Numbered from the stretch's first letter, positions 45,277-54,951 are shown. The stretch: DNA of 64,000 nucleotides from Chlorobaculum thiosulfatiphilum (GCF_006265165.1 NZ_VDCH01000003.1:98616-162615); one strand, 5' to 3'. A program made the numbers and translations. Notes: generated by a model not told the origin, from the letters alone.

Positions 45277-46044
45277 TCACTTGATCGTCAGCGGTTCCGA
45301 TAAACGGAACCCTTTTCCGCGAACGGTTCTGACTGGCAGCTTTATGCCATGTTCCGCGCCTTTTTGGCGAAGTCTGTGAACCACGACGTCCAGCGCCTTG
45401 CTTCCTGACGTCGCGTCAGCATAGCCGAGAGCCTCTGTAAGCTCGTGACGTGAAACATAGTTTGGATTGGAGGCAAGGTGCGCCAGAAAATCCACCTCTT
45501 TTGATGACAGGTTGAGCTTGTCTCCCGTGGGCGTGATGATGGTTGCCGTGGCTCTCAACAGTTGCCAGCCGGAAGATAACGGTTCAAGCGGATTCATGCC
45601 GCGCGCCTGTTCGTCGTCTCCTTTTTGGGAGAACCGGCCCAGGTTGCTTTCGATCGATGCGATCAGCTCGTCGGTATTGACCGGCTTGAGCAGATAGGTG
45701 TCGGCTCCGGCTTTGTATGCCGAAACGCGGCTTTCAATTGAAGAGCGGGCGGTGAGAATGATGATCCGCATGTCGGTGTTTTGCCGGATAAACTCGGCCA
45801 GCACCACGCCGTTCTGGTCGGGAAGCCCGAGGTCGAGAATCACCAGCGCATAGGGTTTCTGGGCGACCTTGTGGTAGAAATCCAGAGCGCTTTTCGCGCC
45901 GGTCGCCTCGTAACCGTAAAGCGTGAGTGTTTCGACAACGCTGTCACGGAAATCGCTGTCATCTTCAACGACAATAATTCTGCCCCGGTCAGCTTCATTG
46001 CCGACGGGCGCGGCCTGTTCAACGGTGAGCGAATCCATAGTCAT
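45277..46044 (-). CDS. OmpR/PhoB-type response regulator
   Basis: A 255-residue two-component regulator. The receiver domain (residues about 20-140) has acidic VVEDDSD (28-30), the phosphoacceptor Asp in ILDLGLPDQNG (near 71) and LLKPVN (Lys near 125). The C-terminal winged-helix domain (residues about 165-252; HLASNPNYVSRHELTEALG, VVHRLRQK, TVRGKGFRL) binds DNA. It starts 15 bp after the sensor kinase stop on the same strand, so the pair is cotranscribed. Targets are unknown. Confidence 0.93.
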   Translation of the reverse strand: MTMDSLTVEQAAPVGNEADRGRIIVVEDDSDFRDSVVETLTLYGYEATGAKSALDFYHKVAQKPYALVILDLGLPDQNGVVLAEFIRQNTDMRIIILTARSSIESRVSAYKAGADTYLLKPVNTDELIASIESNLGRFSQKGDDEQARGMNPLEPLSSGWQLLRATATIITPTGDKLNLSSKEVDFLAHLASNPNYVSRHELTEALGYADATSGSKALDVVVHRLRQKGAEHGIKLPVRTVRGKGFRLSEPLTIK

Positions 46045-46059
46045 GCGGTATAGTCCTGA

Positions 46060-48753
46060 TTAATCCTGCGGGTTATCGATAATGACCGGCAAGATAATGG
46101 CGGCCTCGACCCGCTTTCCGGTTTTGGCGAGCGTAATCGAGCCGTCGTGCTGCGTGACGATATTTTTCACCAGCCAGAGGCCGAGGCCCGCGCCGGCAGT
46201 ATTGCTCGTGTGGTTGCCCCGGTGGTATTTTTCAAAAAACATCTCCAGCTCCTCTTCGCTGAGGTCATACAAAAGCTTGTTTCCGACCACGATTTTAACG
46301 CTGTTTTCATCTTTGCTGATGCATTTGATCGTGACGGTTGACTCTTCGGGAGAGTACTTGCGGGCGTTGTCGAGAAGGTTGAAGATTGCAAATTTGATGC
46401 CCGATTCCTCGCCGTAAATATTGATGTTTTCCGGGCAGTTTTCAAAAACCACTTTTCGTTCTTTCCAGATTCCCGAGAAGGTATCGACCTGCGATTTGAT
46501 GATTTTCGACAGAGGCAGCTTGTGGCGGTTCGTCAGCGACTTGTGGCGATCGGCCATGCGGCTCTCCTGAATGGAAACTTCGAGGACCTCGACCAGGCGC
46601 GAGATGCTTCGCTCGATCTTCGAGAACTCCTGCTTGTTGGTATAGTTTCCCATCTTGTGCTTGATCTTGATGAGGTCGAGGTTCGTCCTCATGATGGCAA
46701 GCGGAGTGCGGTATTCGTGGGAGATCATGCTCAAAAAGCGGTGAAGCCGCTCCACCTCCTTCTGCAACTGGATGTTCCGGTCGGCGATGGACTGTTCGAG
46801 GCGGCTGATGTTCTGCTGCTGCATCTTCTCCAGCGTGATGTCAACCATCATCACCAGCAGCACCGCCGCGCCATCGAGCTCGATGAATTCAGTCGAAAAG
46901 AGCACGTCGATAATGTCACCGCTTTTGTCGTACAGAAGGAGCGGTTTATTGCAGATTCTTTCGCGTTTGGCAACGGTCGAAAGCAGCTCTTCGTAATCCG
47001 ACTCGTTGTAATGCATGCCCAGTTCCAGCCCGGTCTTGCCGGTCACCTCTTCGAGCGAGTAACCAAGCAGTTCGAGCCAGGAGTCGTTGACATCGATGAT
47101 GCTGCCGGTTTCGATCTCCTTGATGCTGATGGCGATCGGCGCATTGTCGAAAATGCTCCTGAACTTCCGCTCGTTTTCGCGGAGTTCGTCGTCGAGCCGC
47201 TTTCTTTCGGTAATGTCCATGACCGTTCCGATATACCGGTCAAGCTCGCCCGCCTCGTTGAGCTGCGGCTTGCCGCGGCAGGCCAGCCAGTGCAGGGAGC
47301 CGTCTTCGGGGTGGCAGACCCGGAACTCGATATCGATATTGATTTCTCTGTTTGCCGCCTCCATGACGATGCCGAAGGTCTGTTCCCGGTCATCGGGATG
47401 GACGGTGCTTTCGCACAGCTTGTGGTTGTGCGGCTTGCTGTCGGGGGTGAGGCCGTAGAGCCTCCAGATACGATCCGACCAATAGACCTCGTCATTTTTG
47501 AGGTTCCATTCCCACACCCCGGCTTTGGTGGCTTCAAGAGCCAGGGCCATGCGCGCCTCGTTTTTAACGAGTTTCTCTTCGAGCGTTTTTTGCCGGGTGA
47601 TGTCGATGATCGTTCCAAGGTATCTTTCGATGGCTCCGCTCTTGTTCTTCACGGGTTTGCCTCTCGAAAGAAGCCAGTGAATCGAGCCGTCGGAGTAACG
47701 AACGCGATAGTTTATGGAAATATCGCCGCCTTCGGTCGCGGCCTTGCGAACAGCCTGACAGGTCGCCTCGTGGTCTTCAGGAACGATCGTCTCCGCCCAG
47801 AGCGCGAATGACGGGGAGTGAGCATGTGGTTCGAGTCCATAAAGCTTCCAGACTTCGTCTGACCAGACATTGTCGCCTTTTATCAGATCCCATTCCCAGA
47901 TTCCCGCCCCGGCGGCTTCGAGCGCCTGATCGAGCCGCGCCTTGTTTTCAAGCAGGGTGGTTTCTGCAAGCTTGCGTTCGGTGATGTCGGTAATCAGGCC
48001 GATGTATTTGATGAGCTTGCCGTCGGCGTCATATTTCGGCGATCCCTGCGAGAGCAGCCAGTGCACGGAGCCGTCCGCCGGATAAATCACCCGGTACTCC
48101 ACCGAAGCGGCGCGACCCTGGTGAAGGGCGTCGGTGATCACGGCTCTCACGAAGTCGCGATCCTCTTCGTGCACGGTGATGACGCACAGCTCATTGCTGA
48201 GTTCCCGGCTGCCGGGCGTCAGTCCGTAGAGCGCCCACACCTCCTTCGACCACATCAGCCGGTCTGTTTCGGCCTCCCACTCCCAGATGCCGGAGCGAGC
48301 TGTTTCGAGGGCGAAGGAGATGCGCTCCTTGTGTTCGAGCAGCTCCCGACGTATCGATGCGCTGTCGAAACCCGTATTGGCCTCTGCAGGTTTGGCAAGA
48401 TTGCCGTTGAGGGGTTTTGCTGTTGGAGGATCGACAGAAAGGGAGACAACAAGCCTCATTTCGGACGTCCCGTTTTGCGGCAGCACCTGAACCATGCCGC
48501 TCGGCTGGCCTGTCGAGCAAGCCGTGCTCAACCGGTCAGATATCTCTCCTGCCTGGGGGCGCCAGAGGGGAGAATCGCAGATGAGACGGGCAAAGGTTTT
48601 GCCGATGCAGAGATCGGGTTTTTTGCTAAGGTGGGCAAAAAAAATCTTGTTCGCATGAAGGAGATTGCCTGCGCAATTCACGACGGCTACCGCATCCTCT
48701 ATCAGTTCAATCAGGATGTGGATGGTTTTTTCGTCAGAAAAAGATACAGGCAT
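46060..48753 (-). CDS. Multi-PAS sensor histidine kinase
   Basis: An 897-residue kinase with no obvious membrane helix. An N-terminal PAS-like part (residues about 1-110) is followed by several PAS/PAC units (MWSKEVWALYGLTPGS, NVWSDEVWKLYGLEP and VYWSDRIWRLYGLTP head three of them; then FDNAPIAISIKEI). The HisKA H-box SMISHEYRTPLAIMR has its His near 677, and the HATPase domain contains NLLDNARKYSPEES and GAGLGLWLVKN. PAS domains may sense redox, light or small ligands; the ligand is unknown. Downstream is its response regulator. Confidence 0.92.
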   Translation of the reverse strand: MPVSFSDEKTIHILIELIEDAVAVVNCAGNLLHANKIFFAHLSKKPDLCIGKTFARLICDSPLWRPQAGEISDRLSTACSTGQPSGMVQVLPQNGTSEMRLVVSLSVDPPTAKPLNGNLAKPAEANTGFDSASIRRELLEHKERISFALETARSGIWEWEAETDRLMWSKEVWALYGLTPGSRELSNELCVITVHEEDRDFVRAVITDALHQGRAASVEYRVIYPADGSVHWLLSQGSPKYDADGKLIKYIGLITDITERKLAETTLLENKARLDQALEAAGAGIWEWDLIKGDNVWSDEVWKLYGLEPHAHSPSFALWAETIVPEDHEATCQAVRKAATEGGDISINYRVRYSDGSIHWLLSRGKPVKNKSGAIERYLGTIIDITRQKTLEEKLVKNEARMALALEATKAGVWEWNLKNDEVYWSDRIWRLYGLTPDSKPHNHKLCESTVHPDDREQTFGIVMEAANREINIDIEFRVCHPEDGSLHWLACRGKPQLNEAGELDRYIGTVMDITERKRLDDELRENERKFRSIFDNAPIAISIKEIETGSIIDVNDSWLELLGYSLEEVTGKTGLELGMHYNESDYEELLSTVAKRERICNKPLLLYDKSGDIIDVLFSTEFIELDGAAVLLVMMVDITLEKMQQQNISRLEQSIADRNIQLQKEVERLHRFLSMISHEYRTPLAIMRTNLDLIKIKHKMGNYTNKQEFSKIERSISRLVEVLEVSIQESRMADRHKSLTNRHKLPLSKIIKSQVDTFSGIWKERKVVFENCPENINIYGEESGIKFAIFNLLDNARKYSPEESTVTIKCISKDENSVKIVVGNKLLYDLSEEELEMFFEKYHRGNHTSNTAGAGLGLWLVKNIVTQHDGSITLAKTGKRVEAAIILPVIIDNPQD

Positions 48754-48947
48754 GGGCCGCGCCGGTTGCTTGTCGGTTATAAAGCGAAACTCCTTTGTAA
48801 TAAATGAAAGTTTTCAGACAACGCAAAGAAGATCATTTCCGAAAAGCCTCGCGAGCGTACCGGTCGGGTCGAGCTTTTCAGCGTGAGCGCTTCTGTCATT
48901 TCGTCATCGCAGTCGATTCCGATTTCGATCACGATAACCGCTATCGA

Positions 48948-49961
48948 TCACATGTACTTCATGCCGATCAGTGCCGCGGCCACGAACTGGTTGATGAGGA
49001 AAAGGATGTTGTTGATCACCTGAAAGCGCAGAAATGCGTTGTGTTCATGGACTTCGCTCTTGCCGATGGCGTTGCCGAAGCCGTCGCTGACCGCGCCCTG
49101 CATGAACGACGCGCCGGTTTTCGGGTCGCGATAGATCGGAATCTGCACCATGATGTTGACCACGAGCGAGACGAGAATCATGTACATCAAGACATGAAAA
49201 CCCCACTGCCACGCAAGAACGGCGAACCCGGCAAAGACCAGGTCGATGATGATGAAGGCCGTCAGGAAGGTGTAGCGCGAACCGACGAGCACGGTCAGCG
49301 ATTTCATGCCGCTTTCGGCATCGCCTTTCTCTGACTTGAAGTCGTTCATGATGATCAGCGAAATCGCCATGAAGAAGTTCAGTACGGCCAGCCACGCCAC
49401 TTCGGGCCTGATTTCGCTGAACAAGACGTTTGCCGAAAGGTAGGTGATGACGCCGTAGGACATGCCGACAGCCGGAGCTGAGAGAAAAATGTTCTTTTTC
49501 AGCTTGAATGGCGGCGCTGAATAGACATAGCCGAAAATCAGGCCGCTTGCCATGCAGATGCTCAGGATGAGGCCCCGCTGGCCGCCGATATGGATCGACA
49601 AGGCGATGCTGATGGAGAGCGCGGCGAACAGCACGATGCCCCAGTTCCAGATCGCCTCTCGTTCGGAGATTCGCCCGGAAGGGATTGGCCTGGTCGGTTC
49701 GTTGAGGCGGTCGAGTTCGAGATCGAAATAGTCGTTGACCGACTGGCTGAATCCCGTGCCGAGAGGCCCGTACATGATGAACAGTAAAAAGAGCAGCAGG
49801 TAGTCGTGCCAGCTCGATTGCATCGCCCCGGAACCCATCACGCCACCGGCAAGGCAGGGGAAAACGCTGATCCAGGTGACCGGGTCGAGCAGTTCGATGT
49901 GGGCCTTGATCTTCTCTTTAAGGCCCAGTGAAGGGACGGCGGTCAGTGTGGCGATGTTCAT
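48948..49961 (-). CDS. bchG: (Bacterio)chlorophyll synthase (UbiA prenyltransferase family)
   Basis: A 337-residue membrane prenyltransferase with about eight helices. The first Asp-rich motif NDYFDLELDRLNEPTRPIPSG (residues about 78-98) and the second, NDFKSEKGD (near 200), bind the Mg-prenyl diphosphate. It esterifies a (bacterio)chlorophyllide with a prenyl alcohol. Green sulfur bacteria carry several paralogues (BchG for BChl a, ChlG for Chl a, BchK for BChl c); which this is cannot be settled here, so the symbol is a family label. It lies 37 bp downstream of a B12-type radical SAM gene on the same strand. Confidence 0.85.
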   Translation of the reverse strand: MNIATLTAVPSLGLKEKIKAHIELLDPVTWISVFPCLAGGVMGSGAMQSSWHDYLLLFLLFIMYGPLGTGFSQSVNDYFDLELDRLNEPTRPIPSGRISEREAIWNWGIVLFAALSISIALSIHIGGQRGLILSICMASGLIFGYVYSAPPFKLKKNIFLSAPAVGMSYGVITYLSANVLFSEIRPEVAWLAVLNFFMAISLIIMNDFKSEKGDAESGMKSLTVLVGSRYTFLTAFIIIDLVFAGFAVLAWQWGFHVLMYMILVSLVVNIMVQIPIYRDPKTGASFMQGAVSDGFGNAIGKSEVHEHNAFLRFQVINNILFLINQFVAAALIGMKYM

Positions 49962-49998
49962 GAAATGTCTCGATTGGTGCCGGTTTGTTTGAGTGCTG

Positions 49999-51381
49999 TC
50001 ACAGATACATAGCTGGTTTCAGGGCGCGGGTGAACCGGTTCATCTGGAGGTTGGCAAGCCATACCCAGTTCAGCGGCTTGCCCTTCATGCGCCGCATGAT
50101 GGCCTGTGCGCCATACACCTCCCGCTGAATTTTGACGAACTGTTCGAGAAAGGTGTCTGTGCCGATGCCTGTTGGCTCGAACATGTAGTGATAGGTGTCG
50201 TATTTATCCCAGTCGAAGTGGCGCAGACGCGGCTTCATCTCCTCGTAATAGGGGGTGCCGGGAAAGGGGGTGACGAGCGAAAAGACCGGAAAATCGATCC
50301 GGTTCTCCATGATGAAATCGTAGGTCAACTGGAAGCTTTCGCGGCTGTCGTTGTCGAATCCGAACATGAAGTAACCCTGGATGGCGATTCCCTGATCGTG
50401 CAGGTTTTTGACCACCGTGGCGTAGTTGTCGAGCCGGTTCGATCCCTTGTGCATGGTTTTGAGCGTTTCGGGATTCAGCGACTCGAAGCCGATGCTCATG
50501 AGTTCGCATCCCGACCAGGCCGCAAGCTCGGCAATCTCCGGATCGTGAAGGAAATTCATCGAGATGTTGGCGTTCCAGCGAACTTTCAGCCACCCCATCT
50601 GGCCGAGCAACTCCTTGAAATATCTCGGGCGGAAACTGATGTTGTCGTCCATGAACGAGAAGTTGATCTTCTCCTTTCCGAGCCGCTCCTGATGATAGCG
50701 CATTTCGTCGAGTACGCGCTCGATGTCGCGGTAGCGGTAGTTCTTGCCGTAGATGGTGGGCGTCGTGCAGAAGTCGCAGCCGACCGGGCACCCTTTGGTG
50801 GCCAGAACGGGAATCCGCGAGCTGTATTTCCGGCTGTTGCGGCTGCCGAGCGCGTAAGAAAAATCGGGCCGGAGCATCGCATTCATCGGCTTCAGCGCCT
50901 CGGCGCGATAGAGTGGCTTCATCGTGCCGTCAATGATGTCTCGCGACAATTCCGGCCAGACCGACTCTATTTCACCATAAACGACGCTGGTGGCGTGCGC
51001 TTGGGCTTCATCGAGGGACATGGTGGGATGGACGCCGCCAAGCAGGACGATTTTACCTTGTTTTTTCGCGGCATCGGCAATCCGGTAGGCTTTCCTGGCG
51101 TTCAGGGTGCGAGAGGTGATGGCAACGACATCGTAGCCTGAAAAATCCTCCGGAATGCGGTCGCCCAGCCGTTCATCGATGAAATCGACCTCGAAAATCT
51201 GACCCGCCAGCGTTGCCACCATCATGAGGTTCAGCGGCATGCTGACGCTCCCCGAATCGACCATCATGCTGGTGTTGCTGACCGGCTGAACCAGCAACCA
51301 TTTTTTTCGTGATTTTCCGTTGACGCCTGCCAATCGCGGCTGGGCAACTGTTGATTCAAAGGCGGGATTTTCGTTTGCCAT
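49999..51381 (-). CDS. B12-dependent radical SAM protein next to chlorophyll synthase
   Basis: A 460-residue protein of the BchE/BchQ/BchR class. The N-terminal B12-binding part contains VVAITSRTLNARKAYRIADA and GGVHPTMSLDEAQAHATSVVYGE (residues about 90-140). The radical SAM motif is CPVGCDFCTTP (CxxxCxxC; Cys near residues 201, 205, 208), and GFESLNPETL follows. The gene is 37 bp upstream of the chlorophyll synthase and on the same strand, so a pigment substrate is likely. It is close to BchQ in type but not obviously identical; it could be a BchR-like methyltransferase or another tetrapyrrole enzyme. Confidence 0.82.
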   Translation of the reverse strand: MANENPAFESTVAQPRLAGVNGKSRKKWLLVQPVSNTSMMVDSGSVSMPLNLMMVATLAGQIFEVDFIDERLGDRIPEDFSGYDVVAITSRTLNARKAYRIADAAKKQGKIVLLGGVHPTMSLDEAQAHATSVVYGEIESVWPELSRDIIDGTMKPLYRAEALKPMNAMLRPDFSYALGSRNSRKYSSRIPVLATKGCPVGCDFCTTPTIYGKNYRYRDIERVLDEMRYHQERLGKEKINFSFMDDNISFRPRYFKELLGQMGWLKVRWNANISMNFLHDPEIAELAAWSGCELMSIGFESLNPETLKTMHKGSNRLDNYATVVKNLHDQGIAIQGYFMFGFDNDSRESFQLTYDFIMENRIDFPVFSLVTPFPGTPYYEEMKPRLRHFDWDKYDTYHYMFEPTGIGTDTFLEQFVKIQREVYGAQAIMRRMKGKPLNWVWLANLQMNRFTRALKPAMYL

Positions 51382-52128
51382 TACAGGTCAGATCGAAATA
51401 CTGAAGAGGAATACTGCAACAAAGCGCTGGACTTGAGAGTCAGGAGTCGAATTTTCTACCAGTCTCCTTGCTTGGCCTGGCATAGCCGGAAACGGCAGGC
51501 GAGCCGCCACGGAAAATGCCTCCCGCCGGAGCGTTGCCGTAGAGGTGAAGAATAAGCGTTCGCTCCAGGATGCTCGGTGCATGGACCAACATTTTCCAGA
51601 TAATCGCCGACAACCTGCCCGTGTCCGTCGATGACCACTTCGAGAAACTTTCTGCAAGTTTCGGCTCCGCGGACAAATGCGCCGTTGATGTCTTTCATGC
51701 CGGGTTGATCTGATTGAAAGAAAGTGTTGCCGGGTTGCGAATGATTGAATGTAATAAACGTAAGTAAATTTTTCCAAGCATTATTGTTTCAATAGGCATT
51801 GCCGGTAGCGAACCCGCATCGGCTGTTGGGCGAAGGATTCCTGTCTTGTTCAGAGGCTGTGCTTGGGCAGATCGTGGATGATTCTGTGCTGTTTGTGTAA
51901 CTAATTATTTTTAAATGTTTTATGGTGCTATTCTGTGTGCGCTTTTTCGAGAATGCCTCAAGAGATGTTGCCAGTTGGGTGGTCGCGAGGATGGTAAGGT
52001 AATCGCGGGTTTTCATGGTTATTGGCGCGGGTTTCATTTTTTTCTTTTTTAAATCACATGATTGAACTATGTTTTGCGTAAGAAAAGAAACTTTTTAAGC
52101 TTCCCCAACCATAAAAAACGTGAGAGCC
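51382..52128. other. Intergenic region without a convincing gene
   Basis: 747 bp between a minus-strand radical SAM gene and the plus-strand csm-like genes. Contains several short frames on the minus strand (51388-51777, 51456-51698) with no recognised domain, good start or ribosome binding site. The last 250 bp are A+T-rich and should hold the promoter of the csm-like unit. Confidence 0.5.
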
Positions 52129-52356
52129 ATGGCACAAGAGACTACCAGCACTTTAGCCCAGTCACTCAATGACCTCATGGGAGCCGTAGGAAAAATCGGA
52201 CAGATGCAGTTTGACCTCCTCTCTTCGGTACTCAACTCGGCGGTTTCTGCTATCGAGCCGATGAGTAAAACCGCAAGCGAGCTTGTCGGCAACATTGCCA
52301 ATACCGCAACCCAGGCGGTTCAGAATGTTGTTTTGACAATCACTCCCAAAAAGTGA
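52129..52356 (+). CDS. Chlorosome envelope protein, CsmB/CsmF type
   Basis: A 75-residue protein from the ATG at 52129 (MAQETTSTLAQSLNDLMGAV...). The pattern AVGKIGQMQFDLLSSVLNSA, EPMSKTASELVGNIANTATQ and a C-terminal ITPKK matches the CsmB/CsmF family as I recall it. These small, hydrophobic proteins line the chlorosome envelope of green sulfur bacteria. Length (about 75) is right for CsmB/F. Naming F versus B is not certain, so the symbol is left blank. It lies upstream of a CsmC/D-type gene. Confidence 0.8.
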   Translation: MAQETTSTLAQSLNDLMGAVGKIGQMQFDLLSSVLNSAVSAIEPMSKTASELVGNIANTATQAVQNVVLTITPKK

Positions 52357-52464
52357 TTCGCGTTCCATCCAGGCAAGGTGACTCATGCGGCCAAGGCGTG
52401 GGTCGCCTTACTTTTTTTGTTTAGCGGGCCTTTTCAAATCACTCAATGCTACCGTAACAGAGCC

Positions 52465-52812
52465 ATGTCAGAGTCTTTCAGCACAACGCTCAAAACCTCT
52501 CCGAACGGCGTCCAGGGATTGGCCATGATGGCCCCGATCATTGGCCTCCCGATCGGCATTCATGTCTTGGGTGGCGCGTTGGTCGCCGTTGCCGGGATTA
52601 CCGTTGCCGTCGCTCCGATTGTCGTTCCGGTTGCAATTCCCCTTCTCTACAACGTTGCCTCGAAAGGCGGCTTCGATTCTATCACGAAAAAGATTTTTCC
52701 ATCTGCCGGGACGGCGGGAGCCGTACAAAAGGTTGTCATCAACAAAGTGGCTGATGTCACCGGAAAGAAGGCGGAGCCAGGCACCTGTACCGTCATCGCG
52801 GCAAGCGTTTAA
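52465..52812 (+). CDS. Chlorosome envelope protein, CsmC/CsmD type
   Basis: A 115-residue protein from the ATG at 52465 (MSESFSTTLKTSPNGVQGL...). The middle is very hydrophobic (LPIGIHVLGGALVAVAGITV and IVVPVAIPLLYNVASKGGFD). CsmC and CsmD share this kind of sequence, and CsmD is about 113 residues in C. tepidum (recalled). It is 108 bp after the CsmB/F-type gene on the same strand. The paired arrangement suggests two envelope proteins made together. Confidence 0.72.
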   Translation: MSESFSTTLKTSPNGVQGLAMMAPIIGLPIGIHVLGGALVAVAGITVAVAPIVVPVAIPLLYNVASKGGFDSITKKIFPSAGTAGAVQKVVINKVADVTGKKAEPGTCTVIAASV

Positions 52813-52835
52813 TCAGTAAACCGGAACAAGCCCAT

Positions 52836-53072
52836 ATGATCAGGCAGTTATGGCTCCATGCGGTTAACCTGGCATGGAAAGGCTACATCAAGCAAATCGA
52901 CAAGTGCCAGACCGACAAGAAGTTCAGCGAGTATCTCAAGCAGAGGCTTGAGCTTGACATGACTCTCGAAGAGTTTGGCGAGATGGTTTTTATTGCGGGC
53001 TTTACGGCGGGAGAAGAGTATTCCGGCAAACTTCCGTTACTCAAGGAAAGCCAGAGAGCCAGGATTAATTGA
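52836..53072 (+). CDS. Small helical protein, third in the csm-like unit
   Basis: A 78-residue, Lys-rich, soluble helical protein (RQLWLHAVNLAWKGYIKQID; KFSEYLKQRLELDMTLEEFG). It follows the CsmC/D-type gene by 23 bp and is probably cotranscribed. No family recognised. Could be a chlorosome-associated or regulatory peptide; that is position-based inference. Confidence 0.6.
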   Translation: MIRQLWLHAVNLAWKGYIKQIDKCQTDKKFSEYLKQRLELDMTLEEFGEMVFIAGFTAGEEYSGKLPLLKESQRARIN

Positions 53073-54062
53073 CTGGCGACGGCCAACCTCTTTCAGAAGA
53101 ATTACCGCAGAGCTATAATAGGCAAAATCAGCATGAAGCAGCGTCCGATGGTTACGGCATTGCTGTCGTTGGGCTTGGCGTTTTTGCAACGAGAACAGCG
53201 GTTTTTAACGCAACGCGCTTCATCAGTGAAAAAGCGACGGGGATTTTGAAATGACGGAGCAAGAGCGGTAGAATTGTTCAAAGGGAGCTTCCCGTCGAAC
53301 CCCAGACCGAAGGCCCTGGCAAAGGAGGTTCCGTTCATGCGCAAATGAACCGGATTTGACCGTCAAGGAGTGACCGATGGATGAATCCCTGCCTGCGAGC
53401 TGGTTCAGAATCGATGCTCCTTACTCGCGCTACCATGCAGTAAAACTCCCGATTTCGCGAATCACCCGGCTTCCGCTTGCCGATATTCCCGGCACTTGCA
53501 ATCTCTACGACGGGCGGGGTAGCAGGGTTTTTTTACAGGTAAAGACAGGAGGCATCGTTCCGCGCAAACTGCTCGAAAAAAAAGTCTCCGGGAGGTTGTT
53601 CATATCCGTCCGGAGACCCTGTCTGCCTGATATGTTCCTGTCATGCACCGACCGGTCTTGAGAGACTTCGTGATTGCGCGGCGCCTGAATCAGGTGCCCG
53701 CAGCCGGGATCGAGGGATTGACGGTGAAGCTCTGGCACTGCTTGCCGGGTTCTGCCTTCTGTTTGTACAGGATCTCCATTATCGTCAATCAATTTATCGG
53801 TTCAAAAGTACATTGGCCCGTCTCGTGACGGACGGCGGGGATATACGTTTCCATCTGAATTTTCACAGGTGCATGAGCTTGTTTCAGGCGATTTGCTTTT
53901 GTGGAACAATGGAATTCGATTGGTCGAATGTGGCGCACTCTTCTTTTCTTATTCAGCAAAAAAGCGCCTATGACAACGATCCCGGCTGCTCTCGGGATGG
54001 CGGTTTTGGCAGCCATTCCTGAAGAGCCGGGATCGGTGAGCTGTTTTGGCGAGGGTCTGCCG
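53073..54062. other. Mostly non-coding stretch with one weak gene candidate
   Basis: 990 bp without a convincing gene apart from a 94-residue frame at 53377-53661, described separately. Short overlapping frames on both strands are probably chance. No repeat, tRNA or terminator recognised. Confidence 0.4.
53377..53661 (+). CDS. Hypothetical protein of 94 residues (weak)
   Basis: Begins MDESLPASWFRIDAPYSRYH with AAGGAG 9 bases upstream. It contains a basic-hydrophobic middle (LYDGRGSRVFLQVKTGGIVP). No domain recognised, and no homologue can be claimed. The ribosome binding site is the only strong argument for it. Confidence 0.35.
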   Translation: MDESLPASWFRIDAPYSRYHAVKLPISRITRLPLADIPGTCNLYDGRGSRVFLQVKTGGIVPRKLLEKKVSGRLFISVRRPCLPDMFLSCTDRS

Positions 54063-54710
54063 TTACGCTAAGATTTCGGACGACTTGCGTGTGCGATGCC
54101 TGCTTGCAAGCATCAGCAGCGAGCCGACTCCGACAAGCGCCAGTGTGCCGGGTTCGGGAACGGCTTCAACAGCACCGTTAAAGGTATAGTCGTTGACGCT
54201 GAAGGTGCCTGTCCCGCCGGTTGCCCCGTAGCCGTACAGGCGAAACTCGACGGGCGTCGTGAGGTGCTGGAACTGCGATGCGGTCAGGGTGATCGTTGTG
54301 CCCGTTGCGGTCGGTGATCCGATATTTGCGGTGAATTCGTCAATGCTTGACCTTAACGCAAAAGTAGTTGGCCCTGTGCCAGATGCCGCGCCGGTGTAAA
54401 CGACACTGTCGAAGTTGATCTCGTAGCCATCCTTTGCATCCAGGGTGAAGGTGAAATAATCGCTGGAGTCAAATGTCGATGACCAGTTTTTTGCGCTGTA
54501 TCGGTCATTTGCCGTGCTTGCTGTGATTCCAGAGCCACGGCCAAGTCCGGATGCCGTGATGTTCGAGTTTCCGGAAAGTCCAGTCACATAGGGATTGTCA
54601 ACGCTTGGATTTGTACCGGTAATCGGGTTTGTGCTGATGACGGTTGCATTTCCGCCTGTCCAAGACAGGGAAGTAAACAAAATGCCGATGCAAGCGGTTT
54701 TGGCTTTCAT
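54063..54710 (-). CDS. Exported protein with PEP-CTERM sorting signal
   Basis: A 215-residue protein with an N-terminal signal peptide ([21 protein letters not shown]) and a Ser/Thr/Gly/Asn-rich body (residues about 30-185). The C-terminus is [26 protein letters not shown]: a PEP motif, a hydrophobic helix and a basic tail. That is the PEP-CTERM signal recognised by exosortase EpsH for surface delivery. No exosortase is in the window. Body function is unknown; surface decoration is likely. Confidence 0.85.
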
Positions 54711-54951
54711 GGTTTTTCTCCGTTTGGTTTGTAGGTAAGGGGTACCATACGTGAAGGGGTATATGCACGGGAGTGCGTTATTAATATAGTATTTTGTCGT
54801 ATGAATGGCAACATGATTTTGAGTGCTTCGATGACGTGACCTTAGAAATCAGCCGCGCCTGCCCGAAGGAACCTTTTTTATCGTTAAAGACTTGTTCGAT
54901 GAAAGTTTACAGTCATTACAACCACATCATTCAACCGGGGAGTAAAAAAAT

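Noticed and set aside
52129..52812. A single CsmH gene (fusion of the CsmB/F and CsmC/D parts)
   Set aside because: The two parts are separate frames with a stop between them and about 108 bp of spacer, so they are two genes.
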